A stretch of 64,000 nt of DNA from Valencia hispanica (taxonomy: Eukaryota > Chordata > Actinopteri > Cyprinodontiformes > Valenciidae), in NCBI GenBank assembly GCA_963556495.2, contig OY747705.1:37912798-37976797 (forward strand), read 5' to 3'. The position numbers and the translations under genes were made by a program. Under the pieces are notes generated by a model. The model made no database searches and was not told the origin of the DNA. It was given only the letters and a program-made list of their open reading frames with translations. Positions 12,101 through 21,973 of this stretch are shown here, one piece after another. Position 1 is the first letter of the stretch, and every line of letters starts with the position of its first letter.

Positions 12101-15100
12101 GTTCTACTACTTCTTCATATGTCTAGACTAAGTAGAGTATGAAGACAAAAGCCTTTTCTTCTAAAGAAGCACGTCTAGGCCTGGCTTGCGTCTCATTAAA
12201 CCTTGCTGGAGAAGCTGTTGTGATGTGAGGGAACCAAACTGGAAGGCTTTGGACGCATTTCAGAAAGGCATGTTTGGCCCAAAAATGGTAAATGGCCCGC
12301 CCGTACTTGCATAGCGCTTTATCTAGTCTATCTAAAGCGCTTTACACTACGTTTAGTTATTGACACACTGGTGAGGATAAACTGCTTGGTAGCCATAGCT
12401 GCTCTGGGGCCACACTTACAGAAGCGAGGCTGCCGTACACATATAAGCCGGGTCCTCTGACCAACAGTAGACAAAGAAGTGTCTTGCCCAAGGACACAAC
12501 GACTGAAACCGACAGAGTGAGGGCTGGAACCGCCAACCCTCCGGTTACAGGACGAACTATTACCTCCTGAGCCACTGCCGGTCCGAAAAACAACACTATC
12601 ACCAAAGAGCATAGTACCTAGAGTGAAATGTGGGGTTTTAGAATGACCAAGTTGGACTTTTGAACTAAATCTGACCAAAAGACTTTGTGATCACAAGAAG
12701 ATGGCTGGGGATAATAGATAAACTCAGAGTTTGATATTTTTATAAGTTTCTGAGGGCAGAGTGGGCAAATATTTTTAATTTAAGAAGTGGCATGCTTCAA
12801 TAAAATAGCACTTTAAGGATACACACTTATAAAATGAAACACCCTGATTCAATAACAGTTTGTTTTTCAGTTGAACTCCACATGATAAATGTCACATTAC
12901 AAGTGAAAAAGCTTTTGAATTGGCATTAAATCACAAAAACGTGATCTTTTAACAGCGGTGTGGACACTTTAGAGCAGGGGGTCTCAAACTCCAGTCCTCG
13001 AGGGCCGATGTCCTGAAACATTTAGATGTGCTCCTGGTCTAACACACCTGAACCAAATTGTTAAATTCCCTCCTCAGCAGCAGGCAGTTAGGTTCTACGG
13101 GATCCTGCTGAGGAATCATTGATTTGACTCAGGTGTGTTGAAACTGAGGCATGTCTAAAAGTTGCAGGACACCGGCCCTCGAGGACTGGAGTTTGAGACC
13201 CCAGCTTTAGAGAGATACTTTATGTCTAAATAAAAGTAATAAAAAACCTGACAATCAGACAGAACTGTTTCTTGTGCTACAGGGCCCCTTGTCAGTGTTC
13301 TGTGCGAGGGCCCGCTGGGGCCCTGCGCGTGTCATCTGCCTGCAGAAAAGAGAAGGTGGGATGGGTCTCACACTCCGAGGGGACTCCCCTGTCCTGGTTG
13401 CTGGAGTGGTGCCTGGAGGCTGTGCAGAGGTGAGACTAACTGCATGTGTTGAGGAGGGTTCTAAAGAAAAACAAGATGGATCCTCTCGAAAGGATTCACA
13501 TGCAGGAAATATGTGTGGGTAGGCCTGTTGTTCAAATAATGTAACAACCATCATTATTAGAGCTGAAAGGAACCAGGTGATTGGATTGGTTGGCACTCTT
13601 TCTGAGATAAAAAAAAATGTTTACCTCATCACAGAAAAATCTTGATATTTTTATAAGTTTCAGAAATGAAACGACAGACCCTGCGTTCGACTTTTATTAA
13701 ATGTGAGGCTGGTTTAAAATGCTGTAAAAAAATCTAAATGTTGGCCCTGATTGCTGGTATCTAGTTTTTGTACATTATTTGCTCACAGAAATCCATTTCA
13801 CACAATTGTTATTAACCTTTTATTTGTTTTAGAGGCACAGTATACATTGATTAACATTTTACAAACAAAATGTAAATGTAACCAATTGTAGCCCAAAGGC
13901 TAATTTTCACTGTAGTCCCCCTGCCAGAATGCACATGGCAATATTACCAAGCATTGAAAACATCAATTACTTAGAAAACAATAAAAATATAAATGGTAAA
14001 ACATCATTACCCAGGTTACCCCCCCCCACACAGACAAACGCACCCTCCCACATACCTAAACAAACTCCATCCATTCTACTCCAACACTACTGACATTCAT
14101 TATTGCATCTTTTAAAAACCTAAATATACCAACATTATTTAAAATGTTATTTGTCAAGCCTTCCTGCTGTCGGCGGTTCTTAGTTTTTTTATATTAGAAG
14201 CAGGGGTAACGTCAGCCCAAATGTTGGAGGGCAACCCTTACGTTCCAATGACAAATTGAGCCTCTTGGGAGGATTTTCAACCTCCTTTACTTCCACATCT
14301 GAAAAATATCTTAGCCAGGGAGATCAGAAGGCAGAGGGAAAGAGCTAAAGCCATTTTCACAATGGAAAAGAAAGACTAGTGAGTCAAATGTGGGTTATTC
14401 ATAATCCATAGCGTTATTGCAATATTCAACAATGAAGCCACAGGGTCATGTTTTCCTAATGTTGTCCAGCTTTTACCTTAAAGATTTCCAGGATCTCCTA
14501 ATCTAGTACGTTTCATAACAGACAACTATTGAAAGCTCTAATAAAACAGAGCAACTTTTCCTGTTATCTGCTGATGTCTCACTCTTCCTCAGTCTGAATG
14601 AACCGCAGACGCGTCTCAACATGTCATACAAGACGCAACTCTGCTTTCAATAGTGTCTTATGTTTCCGTGCTTCCTTTGACTCAACTTTAAACATTTCAC
14701 TGATACTAACACCGACTAGCATTGAGTCCTCGTCCGTCAATAACATCCACACCAAGTGTGTCATTTCCATAATCTGATAGTGCGTAAGTTTGATCAGAAA
14801 AGGATCAAATTGTTCAGTTTTCTTGCTGGTTGGTCATTGGTCAAGGCCAATCAAGCTGTAAAGCCGATCACCAGCCTATTTCTTTCTGTATCATTAGTAA
14901 AAAGTAAACACTTGCTACAGAATATTTCAAAATAAATGTTCTAATTTACAGATTCTGTGGGCTTTTTTGTTTGATGTTCAGGAGGCAGGACTAAGGGAGG
15001 GAGACTACATCGTAGCAGTGGATGGACAAGACTGTAAGTGGGCCAAACATGGGGAGGTAGTCCACATGCTGACGAGCTGCAGCGACAGAGAAGTAGAGAT

Positions 15101-15427
15101 CAGTGTGGTGACGTTGCACTCACATGACACACAGGTAGACGTGACGTCTATGCGTGCTTAGGCCGACAGCAGCTGCAGATCTGAGAGATGTTCAATAAAT
15201 ACTTTTTGTCCTTGCAGGTGGAGAGAAAGACCGCCATGCTGTCGCACAGCAGCGACAAAGAAAACGCTCGCCATCGCCTGCTGGGCGGGGCCAAGGGGCA
15301 GAGCTCCGCCTCTTTGTTGAACTGGAACAGGAAGAAAAAGAGGGAAGGCAGCAGTGTGACCAAGAAACTAGGAAGCACTTTCAGTTTGTCATTTGGAAAC
15401 ATCCGTGACACTGAGACCATGTACTAA
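118..15427 (+). CDS. rhpn1: Rhophilin-1, 5'-truncated by the window edge (11 coding exons)
   Basis: Rhophilins are Rho-GTP-binding scaffolds with an N-terminal HR1 coil, a BRO1 domain and a PDZ domain, acting at the cytoskeleton and in endosomal traffic. The HR1 exons lie left of the window. Coding exons: 118-195, 354-478, 7182-7348, 8107-8294, 9395-9551, 10914-11039, 11153-11347, 11427-11503, 13283-13429, 14982-15134, 15218-15427. All junctions are AG/GT and keep one frame (1,623 bp, 540 residues plus stop). Residues 1 to about 300 are BRO1, including [20 protein letters not shown] and [20 protein letters not shown]. The PDZ domain, with its [11 protein letters not shown] ligand loop, is in exons 9-10. 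RHPN1 is chosen over RHPN2 because [37 protein letters not shown] and LLNW match my memory of RHPN1 better. The tail ends in ETMY. The first large intron is 6.7 kb and full of transposons. Confidence 0.93.
354..478 (+). CDS. rhpn1: rhpn1 exon b
   Basis: It encodes [20 protein letters not shown] through LHFH plus two bases of a Trp codon, completed 6.7 kb downstream at 7182. The donor TG|GTACAA is weak, but homology (FHWYDSLTG) fixes the boundary. Confidence 0.93.
592..1075 (-). mobile_element. Tc1/mariner-type DNA transposon relic
   Basis: It begins with AAAGTATTCACACCC and continues through TTTTATTGGGATTTT, end sequence typical of a very common fish Tc1-like family. Near 985-1015 the plus strand reads GGACTTTGACTGGACCATTC, internal sequence of the same family. 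No open transposase remains. The right end is not identifiable. Confidence 0.6.
1565..3359 (-). pseudogene. Broken Tc1 transposase
   Basis: The N-terminal part (3359-2985) starts [20 protein letters not shown] and has the paired-like helix-turn-helix ([20 protein letters not shown]). The frame then shifts and continues to about 2823. A hAT element (1988-2814) interrupts the catalytic DDE domain. Beyond it the frame resumes with [12 protein letters not shown] and [20 protein letters not shown], containing the last catalytic acidic region. The gene is dead through frameshifts and insertion. Confidence 0.85.
1988..2814. mobile_element. Non-autonomous hAT element A (827 bp) inside Tc1
   Basis: The termini TAGAGCTG and CAGCTCTA form an 8-bp terminal inverted repeat. 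The element is flanked by a perfect 8-bp duplication AAAGCATG (1980-1987 and 2815-2822), the hAT hallmark. Internal GGGTTCGGGCTT-type sequence and no transposase frame mark it as non-autonomous. Confidence 0.85.
4067..4292 (+). pseudogene. BED zinc-finger exon of a hAT transposase, broken
   Basis: An ATG at 4067 opens [10 protein letters not shown], then TGA at 4097-4099 interrupts. The frame continues as [20 protein letters not shown] and [14 protein letters not shown]. The C-x2-C and H-x4-H ligands of a BED finger are present. The stop sits where BED fingers usually carry Trp before xHF. The exon ends at CAACAG|GTATGT (4292/4293), a plausible donor; an acceptor-like TTACAG lies just upstream of the ATG. 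Confidence 0.75.
4351..4640 (+). repeat. Tandem repeat, three copies of about 98 bp
   Basis: The unit starts ATTCTTACAATTAATAAATG. Copies begin at 4351, 4448 and 4547; the last degenerates near 4640. It lies in the truncated intron of hAT element C. Confidence 0.8.
6268..7090. mobile_element. Probable hAT-derived segment
   Basis: The left end reads CAGTGCCTGCGGAGTGAGGC. The right end on the minus strand reads CAGTGACATGGGGTGAGG, so both start CAGTG. I find no matching 8-bp duplication. There is no open frame of interest. It could be two adjacent fragments. Confidence 0.4.
7182..7348 (+). CDS. rhpn1: rhpn1 exon c (BRO1 core)
   Basis: It encodes [20 protein letters not shown] through DAFQRAA, the most conserved BRO1 stretch. 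The donor CAG|GTTGTG is a non-consensus GT site. The next exon supplies the Gly of AAGAFNYL. Confidence 0.93.
8107..8294 (+). CDS. rhpn1: rhpn1 exon d
   Basis: It encodes [18 protein letters not shown] through [10 protein letters not shown], helical BRO1 sequence containing [11 protein letters not shown]. It ends in phase 0 at CAG|GTGAGT. Confidence 0.93.
9395..9551 (+). CDS. rhpn1: rhpn1 exon e
   Basis: It encodes [20 protein letters not shown] through AAAALCDHT. It carries the conserved [13 protein letters not shown] segment of the BRO1 domain. The donor is T|GTAAGG. Confidence 0.93.
9634..10150 (-). mobile_element. Tc1-like transposon relic in rhpn1 intron
   Basis: It starts with an AAATATTTACATACACTG end resembling the common Tc1 end of fish. 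It includes TTGGCCCATTCCTCCAGACA and GGGATTGAGATCCGGGC, the reverse complement of a Tc1 DDE region. It is frameshifted with no usable ORF. The right end is uncertain. Confidence 0.65.
10914..11039 (+). CDS. rhpn1: rhpn1 exon f (divergent acidic segment)
   Basis: It encodes [19 protein letters not shown] through DPEKSRKIG. The frame fits both neighbours, but the sequence resembles mammalian RHPN1 only at its end (xRxxG). It holds an acidic run, [10 protein letters not shown]. This is the least conserved part of the visible BRO1 region. Confidence 0.85.
11153..11347 (+). CDS. rhpn1: rhpn1 exon g (end of BRO1)
   Basis: It encodes [20 protein letters not shown] through the RHPN1-diagnostic [17 protein letters not shown]. 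The preceding intron is only 113 bp (11040-11152). Confidence 0.93.
11427..11503 (+). CDS. rhpn1: rhpn1 exon h (BRO1-PDZ linker)
   Basis: It encodes [19 protein letters not shown] then TDIFQRL, the proline-containing linker. DIFxRL before GPLSVF is conserved in both rhophilins. The intron before it is 79 bp. Confidence 0.92.
12286..12590 (-). mobile_element. tRNA-derived SINE
   Basis: On the minus strand the head reads TGGCTCAGGAGGTAATAG (A box) followed by GGCGGTTCCAGCC (degenerate B box). The body contains GTCTTGCCCAAGGACAC on the plus strand and ends in the AAGCGCTTTA-type tail found in many fish SINEs. It lies between rhpn1 exons h and i. Confidence 0.7.
12975..13204. mobile_element. Short non-autonomous hAT (230 bp)
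   Basis: Its long inverted ends match the common fish sequence CTCCAGTCCTCGAGGGCC. It is flanked by a perfect 8-bp duplication CTTTAGAG (12967-12974 and 13205-13212). It sits in the rhpn1 intron just upstream of the first PDZ exon. Confidence 0.9.
13283..13429 (+). CDS. rhpn1: rhpn1 exon i (first half of PDZ)
   Basis: It encodes [20 protein letters not shown] through VVPGGCAE. It contains the PDZ carboxylate-binding loop GLTL within [20 protein letters not shown]. Phase 0 at both ends. Confidence 0.93.
13430..14981 (+). other. rhpn1: rhpn1 intron inside the PDZ domain
   Basis: This 1.55-kb intron splits the PDZ coding sequence in phase 0. It is mostly AT-rich. I see no element boundary or gene in it; a CAACCTCCTTTACTTCC stretch near 14280 is low complexity. 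Confidence 0.8.
14982..15134 (+). CDS. rhpn1: rhpn1 exon j (second half of PDZ)
   Basis: It encodes [20 protein letters not shown], the HGEVVHML helix and EVEISVVTL, completing the PDZ fold. Phase 0. The following intron is 83 bp. Confidence 0.93.
15218..15427 (+). CDS. rhpn1: rhpn1 last coding exon
   Basis: It encodes the basic, serine-rich tail ([47 protein letters not shown]) ending DTETMY-stop. SLLNW matches the RHPN1 tail, while the terminal aromatic residue recalls the SSWY end of RHPN2. Confidence 0.92.
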   Translation: MERKTAMLSHSSDKENARHRLLGGAKGQSSASLLNWNRKKKREGSSVTKKLGSTFSLSFGNIRDTETMY

Positions 15428-16574
15428 GACGGCACTGTGGAGGAATCACTCAGGGACCCACAACAGCAGAGAAGGTACGGTGCTGCGCAGAGAAGCTCCA
15501 GCTGTGTTGGGAGAGATGCATGGAAAGGCAAAGCTCTCTGAATACTATTTTTAAGTCAAAATGTGAGTTTGTTTGGAAAATACTGCTTGTGGAAACAAAT
15601 ACCTGGTAAAAAAAAAAACCTGACAGAATCATGTAATGACAAAGTCAGACAACAGGGCTTTGTTTTTACCAAACATACTTTTAAAAAGAAAAAGAAGGTT
15701 TGTATCAACAGATGAAATCCAGTATACAGTAAATTTACTGTATCTACAAAATAAAACTTATGGTAATCATAAGGGGAAAAAAAATAATGGGACCAGAGAA
15801 CAACAATAGCATGTTTATTTTGGTATGACCATGGTTCTCATGGTTCAGTCCTCCTGCCAGGGGTTATGTTTTATATTTAAAGTATGCTGCAAAAGCTGAA
15901 CACCTCCCAAATATTTGTGAGCTCTACAATTAATGTCCCAGCTGCAAAGGTGCTACAACACAGGGTCCTTCCATGCTCTGTAAATACAGGTCCTTTTTTC
16001 CAGCTAAGAAAGGAGCGGCGGTTGCATCATTAAGTTTTTAGTATGTAGCCTACTGTACCAAGATAAGATGCATAGCTGTCAAGGCTGAAAAATGTGTTGT
16101 TGGGGGAAAGTTTTCTTCTTAATTTTAGGACAGTTAAAATCTCCCTCAGTTTAAAAATGTCAAAAGATAAATGGAGCAAACTTCTACATTAAAAAAGTTA
16201 TGTTATTTAGACATTTTAATTTCATTTTTAATGTTTGTCTTGATCACCATCAGCCTCTTGTATGCAGGACTTGGAATGGGACACTTACCAATATACTGTA
16301 CTGTATGAGGAAAACCATTTTGATTTTATTGTTATTACTGCAAAAGAAAAAGTCTATTAGATCCAGAAGAGAGAACGTTTTATCACATTGTTGAAGGAAC
16401 CTAGAGGTACTGTTTAAGATGAAAAAAAAGCTTGAAACTTTTGTTTTTATCGTTTATGAGCCAAGAGTGCCGTGAGTGAAAACAAAAATCTGCTAAACTA
16501 CGACAGCTAATTGTTAGCGGTTTAACCCTACTCAGTTTAGTTTGACAGCCTAAAGATCCTTCAACTATGGTTAA

Positions 16575-17242
16575 AGGTCTCGTTCACGGAGATACCTTGT
16601 AATACCTGTTCTTTATTAAATACGATCGGTCACTCTGAGCTGCATGTGTATGCTGCTCGTTCACATTTTGTCCAACCCCTATTGCCTGCATTAGCTGCAG
16701 AAAGGAAATAGACGACAAATACAAGCAAGTCAGAATCTGCCAGTCCCTTCTACGTCACAGAGAAAATTAGTATCTGCGACCGCCCACAGAAGACTGTATT
16801 GATTTTGCAGCCAGGAGAGAGCACAACACGTCTATGCTAGTAGAAGCTAACAGTTAGCAACTACACAACATGGCGGAACAGGTTATTTGTGGAGATAACA
16901 TATCAACGTTGCATTTTTTTACCCAAGAAAGAGGAGCGGAGGAAGACACTGTTAGAATTTGTCTTGGAACACCACCAGCAAAGTGAGTTAAGTTTGTTGT
17001 TTGTTCGAAGGCAGGCTAACAGTCACATTGCTGTTAGCCAATCAGAGGCGAGATGTTTGCATATCATAAATATTAATGCATTAGACTCGTAATCCTGTCG
17101 TTTCCCTCCACCCACTCCGACAAAAGTCAGCCCAATGAAACAGGAGCGAGAGAACATTTTTTCTACATAAAACGACTCAAGGCATTCATTCATACTGGAG
17201 ACACCACAGCTAATTTATTGGAAAAATGACTTTGAGACCTTT
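16575..17242. mobile_element. TTAA-flanked non-autonomous element
   Basis: The left end is AGGTCTCGTTCACGGAG. The right end on the minus strand begins AAAGGTCTC. TTAA lies at both borders (16571-16574, 17243-17246), as for piggyBac or Kolobok targets. About 668 bp with no coding capacity. Repeated GCTAACAGTTAGC-like stretches are internal. Confidence 0.5.
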
Positions 17243-20096
17243 TTAAAATATAACACAAGGAAGCATGGAGAGGAAAAGAGATTCAGTCATGGTCCCTGAT
17301 TGGATTAGAGGTGGAGCTTTAACATGTGTTGGTCATTAATCCTGGAACTCACCAGCATCTGTATCAGTTACAGATTCAGAAAAAAAGTAAGTCAGTTTTG
17401 TGGTACCAGTGGTAACTTTCTGCATGACTTGCACACTGGGCAAGTACCTCAATTTGCCACCACTCTCCTCATGAATCCCATTCTGCACAAATCTATTTTT
17501 GTTATAAAAATAATCTGAAGAGTTTTTTTTTTTTTTTTACAGCTTTTTCTTTTTAATTATGGTCAACTTGTAGTTTTCAGTAGTCGGGTTCATTTTCATG
17601 TCCAAAATCAAGAAATGTGTAAAAACCATGACTGAGAAAAGGAGCTACAAAATAGCTGAAAATATAGCTAATAAAGAGTGATGTTAAATTTTGAACACTG
17701 AACTCAGACATGCAAAGTTTCTAGCTCAAATTTGAGCAAAGAGCAACGTTTTATACAGTAATTTGTTCCCTAAGGAGCAAGAAGTCAGAACAAATGTCTG
17801 AGTTTTTTAACATGCTTGCCCAGAGATTTAAAAGCACTCTGTGGTGAACCTAGTCTGCCTGTAATTCACCACTGCCGAATGAGCACCTGTGACAAAAACT
17901 TCAATTTAAAACCTAAATTCTGTCACCATTCACGTAAATGTTGCAATTTCCACAGTTTTTGACCAGCACTGTCATGGACGTTGTCCCTCCCCTTACATTA
18001 CAAGCCATTCAGTGGTTGTGGAGGTCTCACTTTTCCCCCTTAAGTTTCTGTTTTACTGATGGAAATCTAAATTCAGTTCAGTAATCCAGCTGTCAATCAG
18101 ACAGTAGCTGCAGTCAAAAACTCTTGCTTATTTAGCTTGAGGGAAATATGCAAGATTAATATTTGGAGAGCAGCTGTTGATTTCATAAATTGTAATCTGC
18201 AAATATTTGATACTTTTATTTTCTAAACTAGTAGTCAAATGCAGTCCAGGCTTCTGATAAACAGAAATAACCCTTTAGGTTTTCACAGAATCAGAAGCTG
18301 CCAGTTAGACCAATTTCCTGTGCAAACCACAAGGGGGCAGCGAAAAAAGGCAATAGAAATATCTGGCTATTTTTCTGACACAAACAAATCTTACGCTTTT
18401 TTCTTATGTTTTAACAATGGTACCCCACAATCCACCCTGTGTGGAGAACCTCATTGAGCACATAAAAAACAAAAACTTTAGCACTAATTTAATGTACTAA
18501 ACATCCTAAACAGAGCATCAGTGAGCCACTGATGTTTCATGATACTGACAGCTATGTATCCTGGCAAACATTGCAGCCGATATATCAAACTTAGTTATGT
18601 CTCAAGTCCCCACACATTTTGTAAAAGTATTCAGTTTTCTTTCTTTTATTTTATCTTCCAAACGTGAGCATGGAAAAGAGAAAATATAATTTTTTTTCTT
18701 CAATTTCTTGAAATTGGAATTACATTTTTTACCTTTTGGTTAATAACACAAAGCTACAGACTTCTTAAATATATAGAAAAGGTGGAGACTTTTTTTTGAT
18801 TACTCTGCCTCATCGAGCTTTGTGATGAGCAATTTAGCCAACAGTATACAGACACATGCCTATACAGCTTCACAGGTGGCATGGATGTTAGCTTAAAGTT
18901 TAAGGCTAAAACTTTAATATATATATGGCCAAAACATGGAAGACCACAATTTATGCACCAGGCCAAGTTAAAAGAACATATTTAAGAGCAAATCATATGT
19001 AAAATACTCCACTTAAGGCCCCTGCTCTAAAGCATAATGCAGCTTTTTCATTCTGTTTTACGATAGAACGAAATAAGCAGGAACTGAAGGGAATTTTATG
19101 TATGAAGTCTGGATTGTTACGGAGTGTTACTGCTCTTCATGTCTGTCATTATTAGGCATTCATGTGAATATTCTGTAACCACCGACAAGAGAAACATGTC
19201 TTAGTTTGGATGACTTTTGGGCCTGATGCTCAGCTCTGTCCCTGTAATAATGAAGCTTTTGGTTTATTTCTTTTTAGATAAGCACTTGAATTTTCATTTA
19301 AATTTTTTTTTGTAGTTTAGACCTCTTTAATGCACTGTGAGAAATCTTTTGTTTATAATGTAGCTTTAATGTTGCAATGATAAACTCACACTGAGGCTGT
19401 GTTAAAAATAAGACTTGATGCTGGGAGATTAGTCTGGTCAAGTATTTCACGTTGTATGATTATTCCAATGTCCGCAGTGTTTTTTTTCATTTTTATTATT
19501 CTAAGTGTCTGAAACATTTTATGTATATTTGAGTCGAGTCACTGTTTTTATATTTTGCAGCTTGCCAGTTTGTTTGTTTTTAGCCGAGGATGTTGATTGG
19601 AAAAAAAAATTTCATTGTGTTTTTTTTAACAGCTAAAACAGGTTCATATCATGGCTTGTTTGAGGTAAAAAAATTTCCACCACGTGTCCTTTTAGCTTCA
19701 GTTGTTTTTCCACACACCGATGGTAATCGGTACGGTAAGATGAAACACCCAAATGAACATTGGTATTGTTTGTATGTTGTTTTTCTTTAGTTTGAGTTTT
19801 ATAAAAAAAAACAAATTCACCCCAAAAGTTTAATTTGTAACCATTTCGAAATGTAGGCGTCTGGTTTGCTTCATCATAACAAATTCAATGTCTTACCATC
19901 TGCAATTATGAAATTAATTTCAAATACAGTGTTTTGTTCTTGCTGGTTTTAGACACTTGAATGTTTTGTGTTTTGTTTTTAATCTAGTATTGTGCCGTTT
20001 GTATGAAAGAAGCCGGCCGTGATGAATTGAATTGTTTGTCTGTATACCTGACAATCCCTAATTAGGGGTCTGCACTGTTTTTGGTGTATAGAATGT

Positions 20097-20115
20097 AATA
20101 AAATTGGTAAATAAA
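20097..20115 (+). terminator. rhpn1: Candidate rhpn1 distal polyadenylation signals
   Basis: Two AATAAA hexamers lie 13 bp apart (20097-20102 and 20110-20115). The next 60 bp contain TGTG and A-runs. The proximal alternative is AATAAA at 15750-15755. Confidence 0.4.
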
Positions 20116-20261
20116 CACAAAGAGCTCACTTGTGAAAAAAATGGCCCTAATAAACATTCAGTTCTTTAATATTATTGAAATAGTGACTTAAGAAAATTAT
20201 AGTGTTTTAATTACAGGTAAAAAAACAAAAATGAACCATGTTTTACTCATTAAGCAAATGA

Positions 20262-20410
20262 ATAAAATGGTGTGCACGGAGGAAAAAGTTAGGACACCCT
20301 ATTCCCTGTAGCTAGTTTTACTCCTTTTGGCTCCAGTTAATGTTTCTTTTAGCCATCTGCCAGTCTCTCACATTGACCTGAAGAAAGTCTACCCAACTCC
20401 TCACCTTCGG
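20262..20410 (-). mobile_element. Fragment of a Tc1-like element
   Basis: AAAAAGTTAGGACACCCTAT at 20284 is a typical end of a common fish Tc1 family. The fragment is cut by the SINE copy that follows. Confidence 0.45.
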
Positions 20411-20547
20411 CTATGAGAGTTAATTGGTCTCTAAATTGCTCTTAGGTGTGAGTGTGTTTGCATGGTTGTATCTCTGTGATGGACTGGCAACCTGTCCAGG
20501 GCGAACCCTGCCTCTCATCCATTGCCACCTACAAGTGGGTATAGACA
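20411..20547 (+). mobile_element. SINE fragment (same family as 56734)
   Basis: TTAATTGGTCTCTAAATTGC, then TGATGGACTGGCAACCTGTC and CAGGGCGAACCCTGCCTCTC, match the middle of the full copy at 56734-57093. The tRNA-like head and the ATGG tail are missing. Confidence 0.65.
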
Positions 20548-21242
20548 ACAGATAGTCCATGAAAGTCAAACTTGTGTTATCTTTCTGATTTTAGAGGCAT
20601 GCACTTTCATATAGCCTGCTATATGGGTGCCAAAAACTAATTAAGGGTGTTTTGAGACTTTAACAGGTTTCGAATGTGATCCACTGGTTTGTCATTTTCT
20701 GTACTGGGGAAAAAAGCAGATTTCAAGTTCTTTTAAAACCGTCTTTACTGAAACATGAGGGCTTAGCTGAAGAGATGACCCAATAATCTGGACGATCTAG
20801 AGATTTTATCAAGAGGATTAATCAAAGATCCCCCTAAGATACCGCTCTCAAAGGACTGTTTCAATACATACATTACCGTCCCTTTGACTATTCCTGCAAG
20901 CCCAGTTTGATTGTTTTGCTGATTGTCTAAGTGACCTTGGGTTTTAGAAAGGCACCCTAAAATAACTTTTTTTTTAAATTAAGTATGAATATTTAACAAT
21001 TTTATTGATGGTTTGAGGAACAAAACTTCTGACTTTATTTTAAATGATCCAGATTACAATCCAAGAAAGCTTCCCTGCAGAGATGTTGAAGACATGCATG
21101 TCTTGATGTTGCAAAAACAAAGAAGAATACTGTTAAGAGCTTACCTTTTTATTTAATATCAAATGTAGGACTTTATGCTTAGCTTCAGTCCTAGCAAAGT
21201 CTCTTGGATCCAGTCTGAAACAGAAGGGGATGCGCTTCCATT
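20548..21242. other. Intergenic end region between convergent genes
   Basis: No coding exon is seen. TTTATT (AATAAA on the minus strand) occurs at 21001, 21034 and 21148 and could end atpaf1 transcripts. A GTGACCTTGGGTTTTAGAAA stretch at 20931 looks like the tail of a dispersed repeat. Confidence 0.4.
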
Positions 21243-21244
21243 TA

Positions 21245-21568
21245 CAGGTGAAACACGAAAAATTTGAATATCGTGCAAAAGTTCATTTATTTTAGTAATT
21301 CAGGGTAAAACTGATATAGACTCATTGCATGCAAAGCAAGCTATTTCAAGCTTTTTTTTTTAATAATTTGGATGATTATGGCTTACAGCTTATGAAAACC
21401 CCAAATTCAAAATCTCAAACTGTAAGCCATAATCATACAAATTATAACAGGCTTGAAATATCTCGCTTTGCATGTAATGAGTCTATATAATTAGTTTCAC
21501 CTTTTAAGTTATATTACTGAAATAAATGAACTTTTGCACAATCTTCTATTTTTTCCAAGTTTCACCTG
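21245..21568. mobile_element. Palindromic Tc1/mariner-type MITE (324 bp)
   Basis: The two halves are inverted copies starting CAGGTGAAAC. They pair over most of their length, for example TTGAATATCGTGCAAAAGTT with its complement near 21530. TA flanks both ends (21243-21244, 21569-21570). It probably lies in the atpaf1 3' UTR or just beyond. Confidence 0.85.
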
Positions 21569-21790
21569 TAATGTTTAACGACAGCAGCGGTTCTACAGAA
21601 AGAGTTTCACCTGTATTCCCCACATTATTTCCTAAAATCACTAAAGGTCGGTTCGGTTCATCAGATGCTGTTCCTGCGTCTTTAGGTAATTCTCTCCAAG
21701 TACGTATTTGGATCCACATGGAGAGTGCTGAGGTTAAAGGATGCTTCAGTCTGAGGCAGACTATTAGTCCCTGGCCCTCTTCAGTTAATC

Positions 21791-21973
21791 TTAGGACCCT
21801 CCCGGGGCGCCTGCAGACCCAAGGCCGCTCTGCTCCAGCTCTGCTATCACAGACATGTGTTTAAAGTCTTCAGGGCGGTGGTTAAACGTCTCCACCAATC
21901 GGTACGTCTCCTGCCTCTGAGTGCCGTAGAACAGCTGTACCTGATTGGCCAAGCACTGAGCCTGGTGGACGGT
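21791..21973 (-). CDS. atpaf1: atpaf1 exon 9 (C terminus)
   Basis: It encodes [39 protein letters not shown] and [13 protein letters not shown], ending [12 protein letters not shown]. The last eight residues diverge from the human tail. Confidence 0.95.
   Translation of the reverse strand, partial: TVHQAQCLANQVQLFYGTQRQETYRLVETFNHRPEDFKHMSVIAELEQSGLGSAGAPGGS

Larger units (their letters stand above)
15428..20135 (+). other. rhpn1: Probable long rhpn1 3' UTR
   Basis: No further plus-strand coding exon is visible after the stop. A first AATAAA lies at 15750. A stronger pair, AATAAA at 20097 and 20110 followed by TGTGAAAAAAATGG, sits at the end of a T-rich, UTR-like stretch. Use of the distal site would give a 3' UTR near 4.7 kb that contains a TTAA-type element. 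This is inference from sequence texture, not transcript data. Confidence 0.4.
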
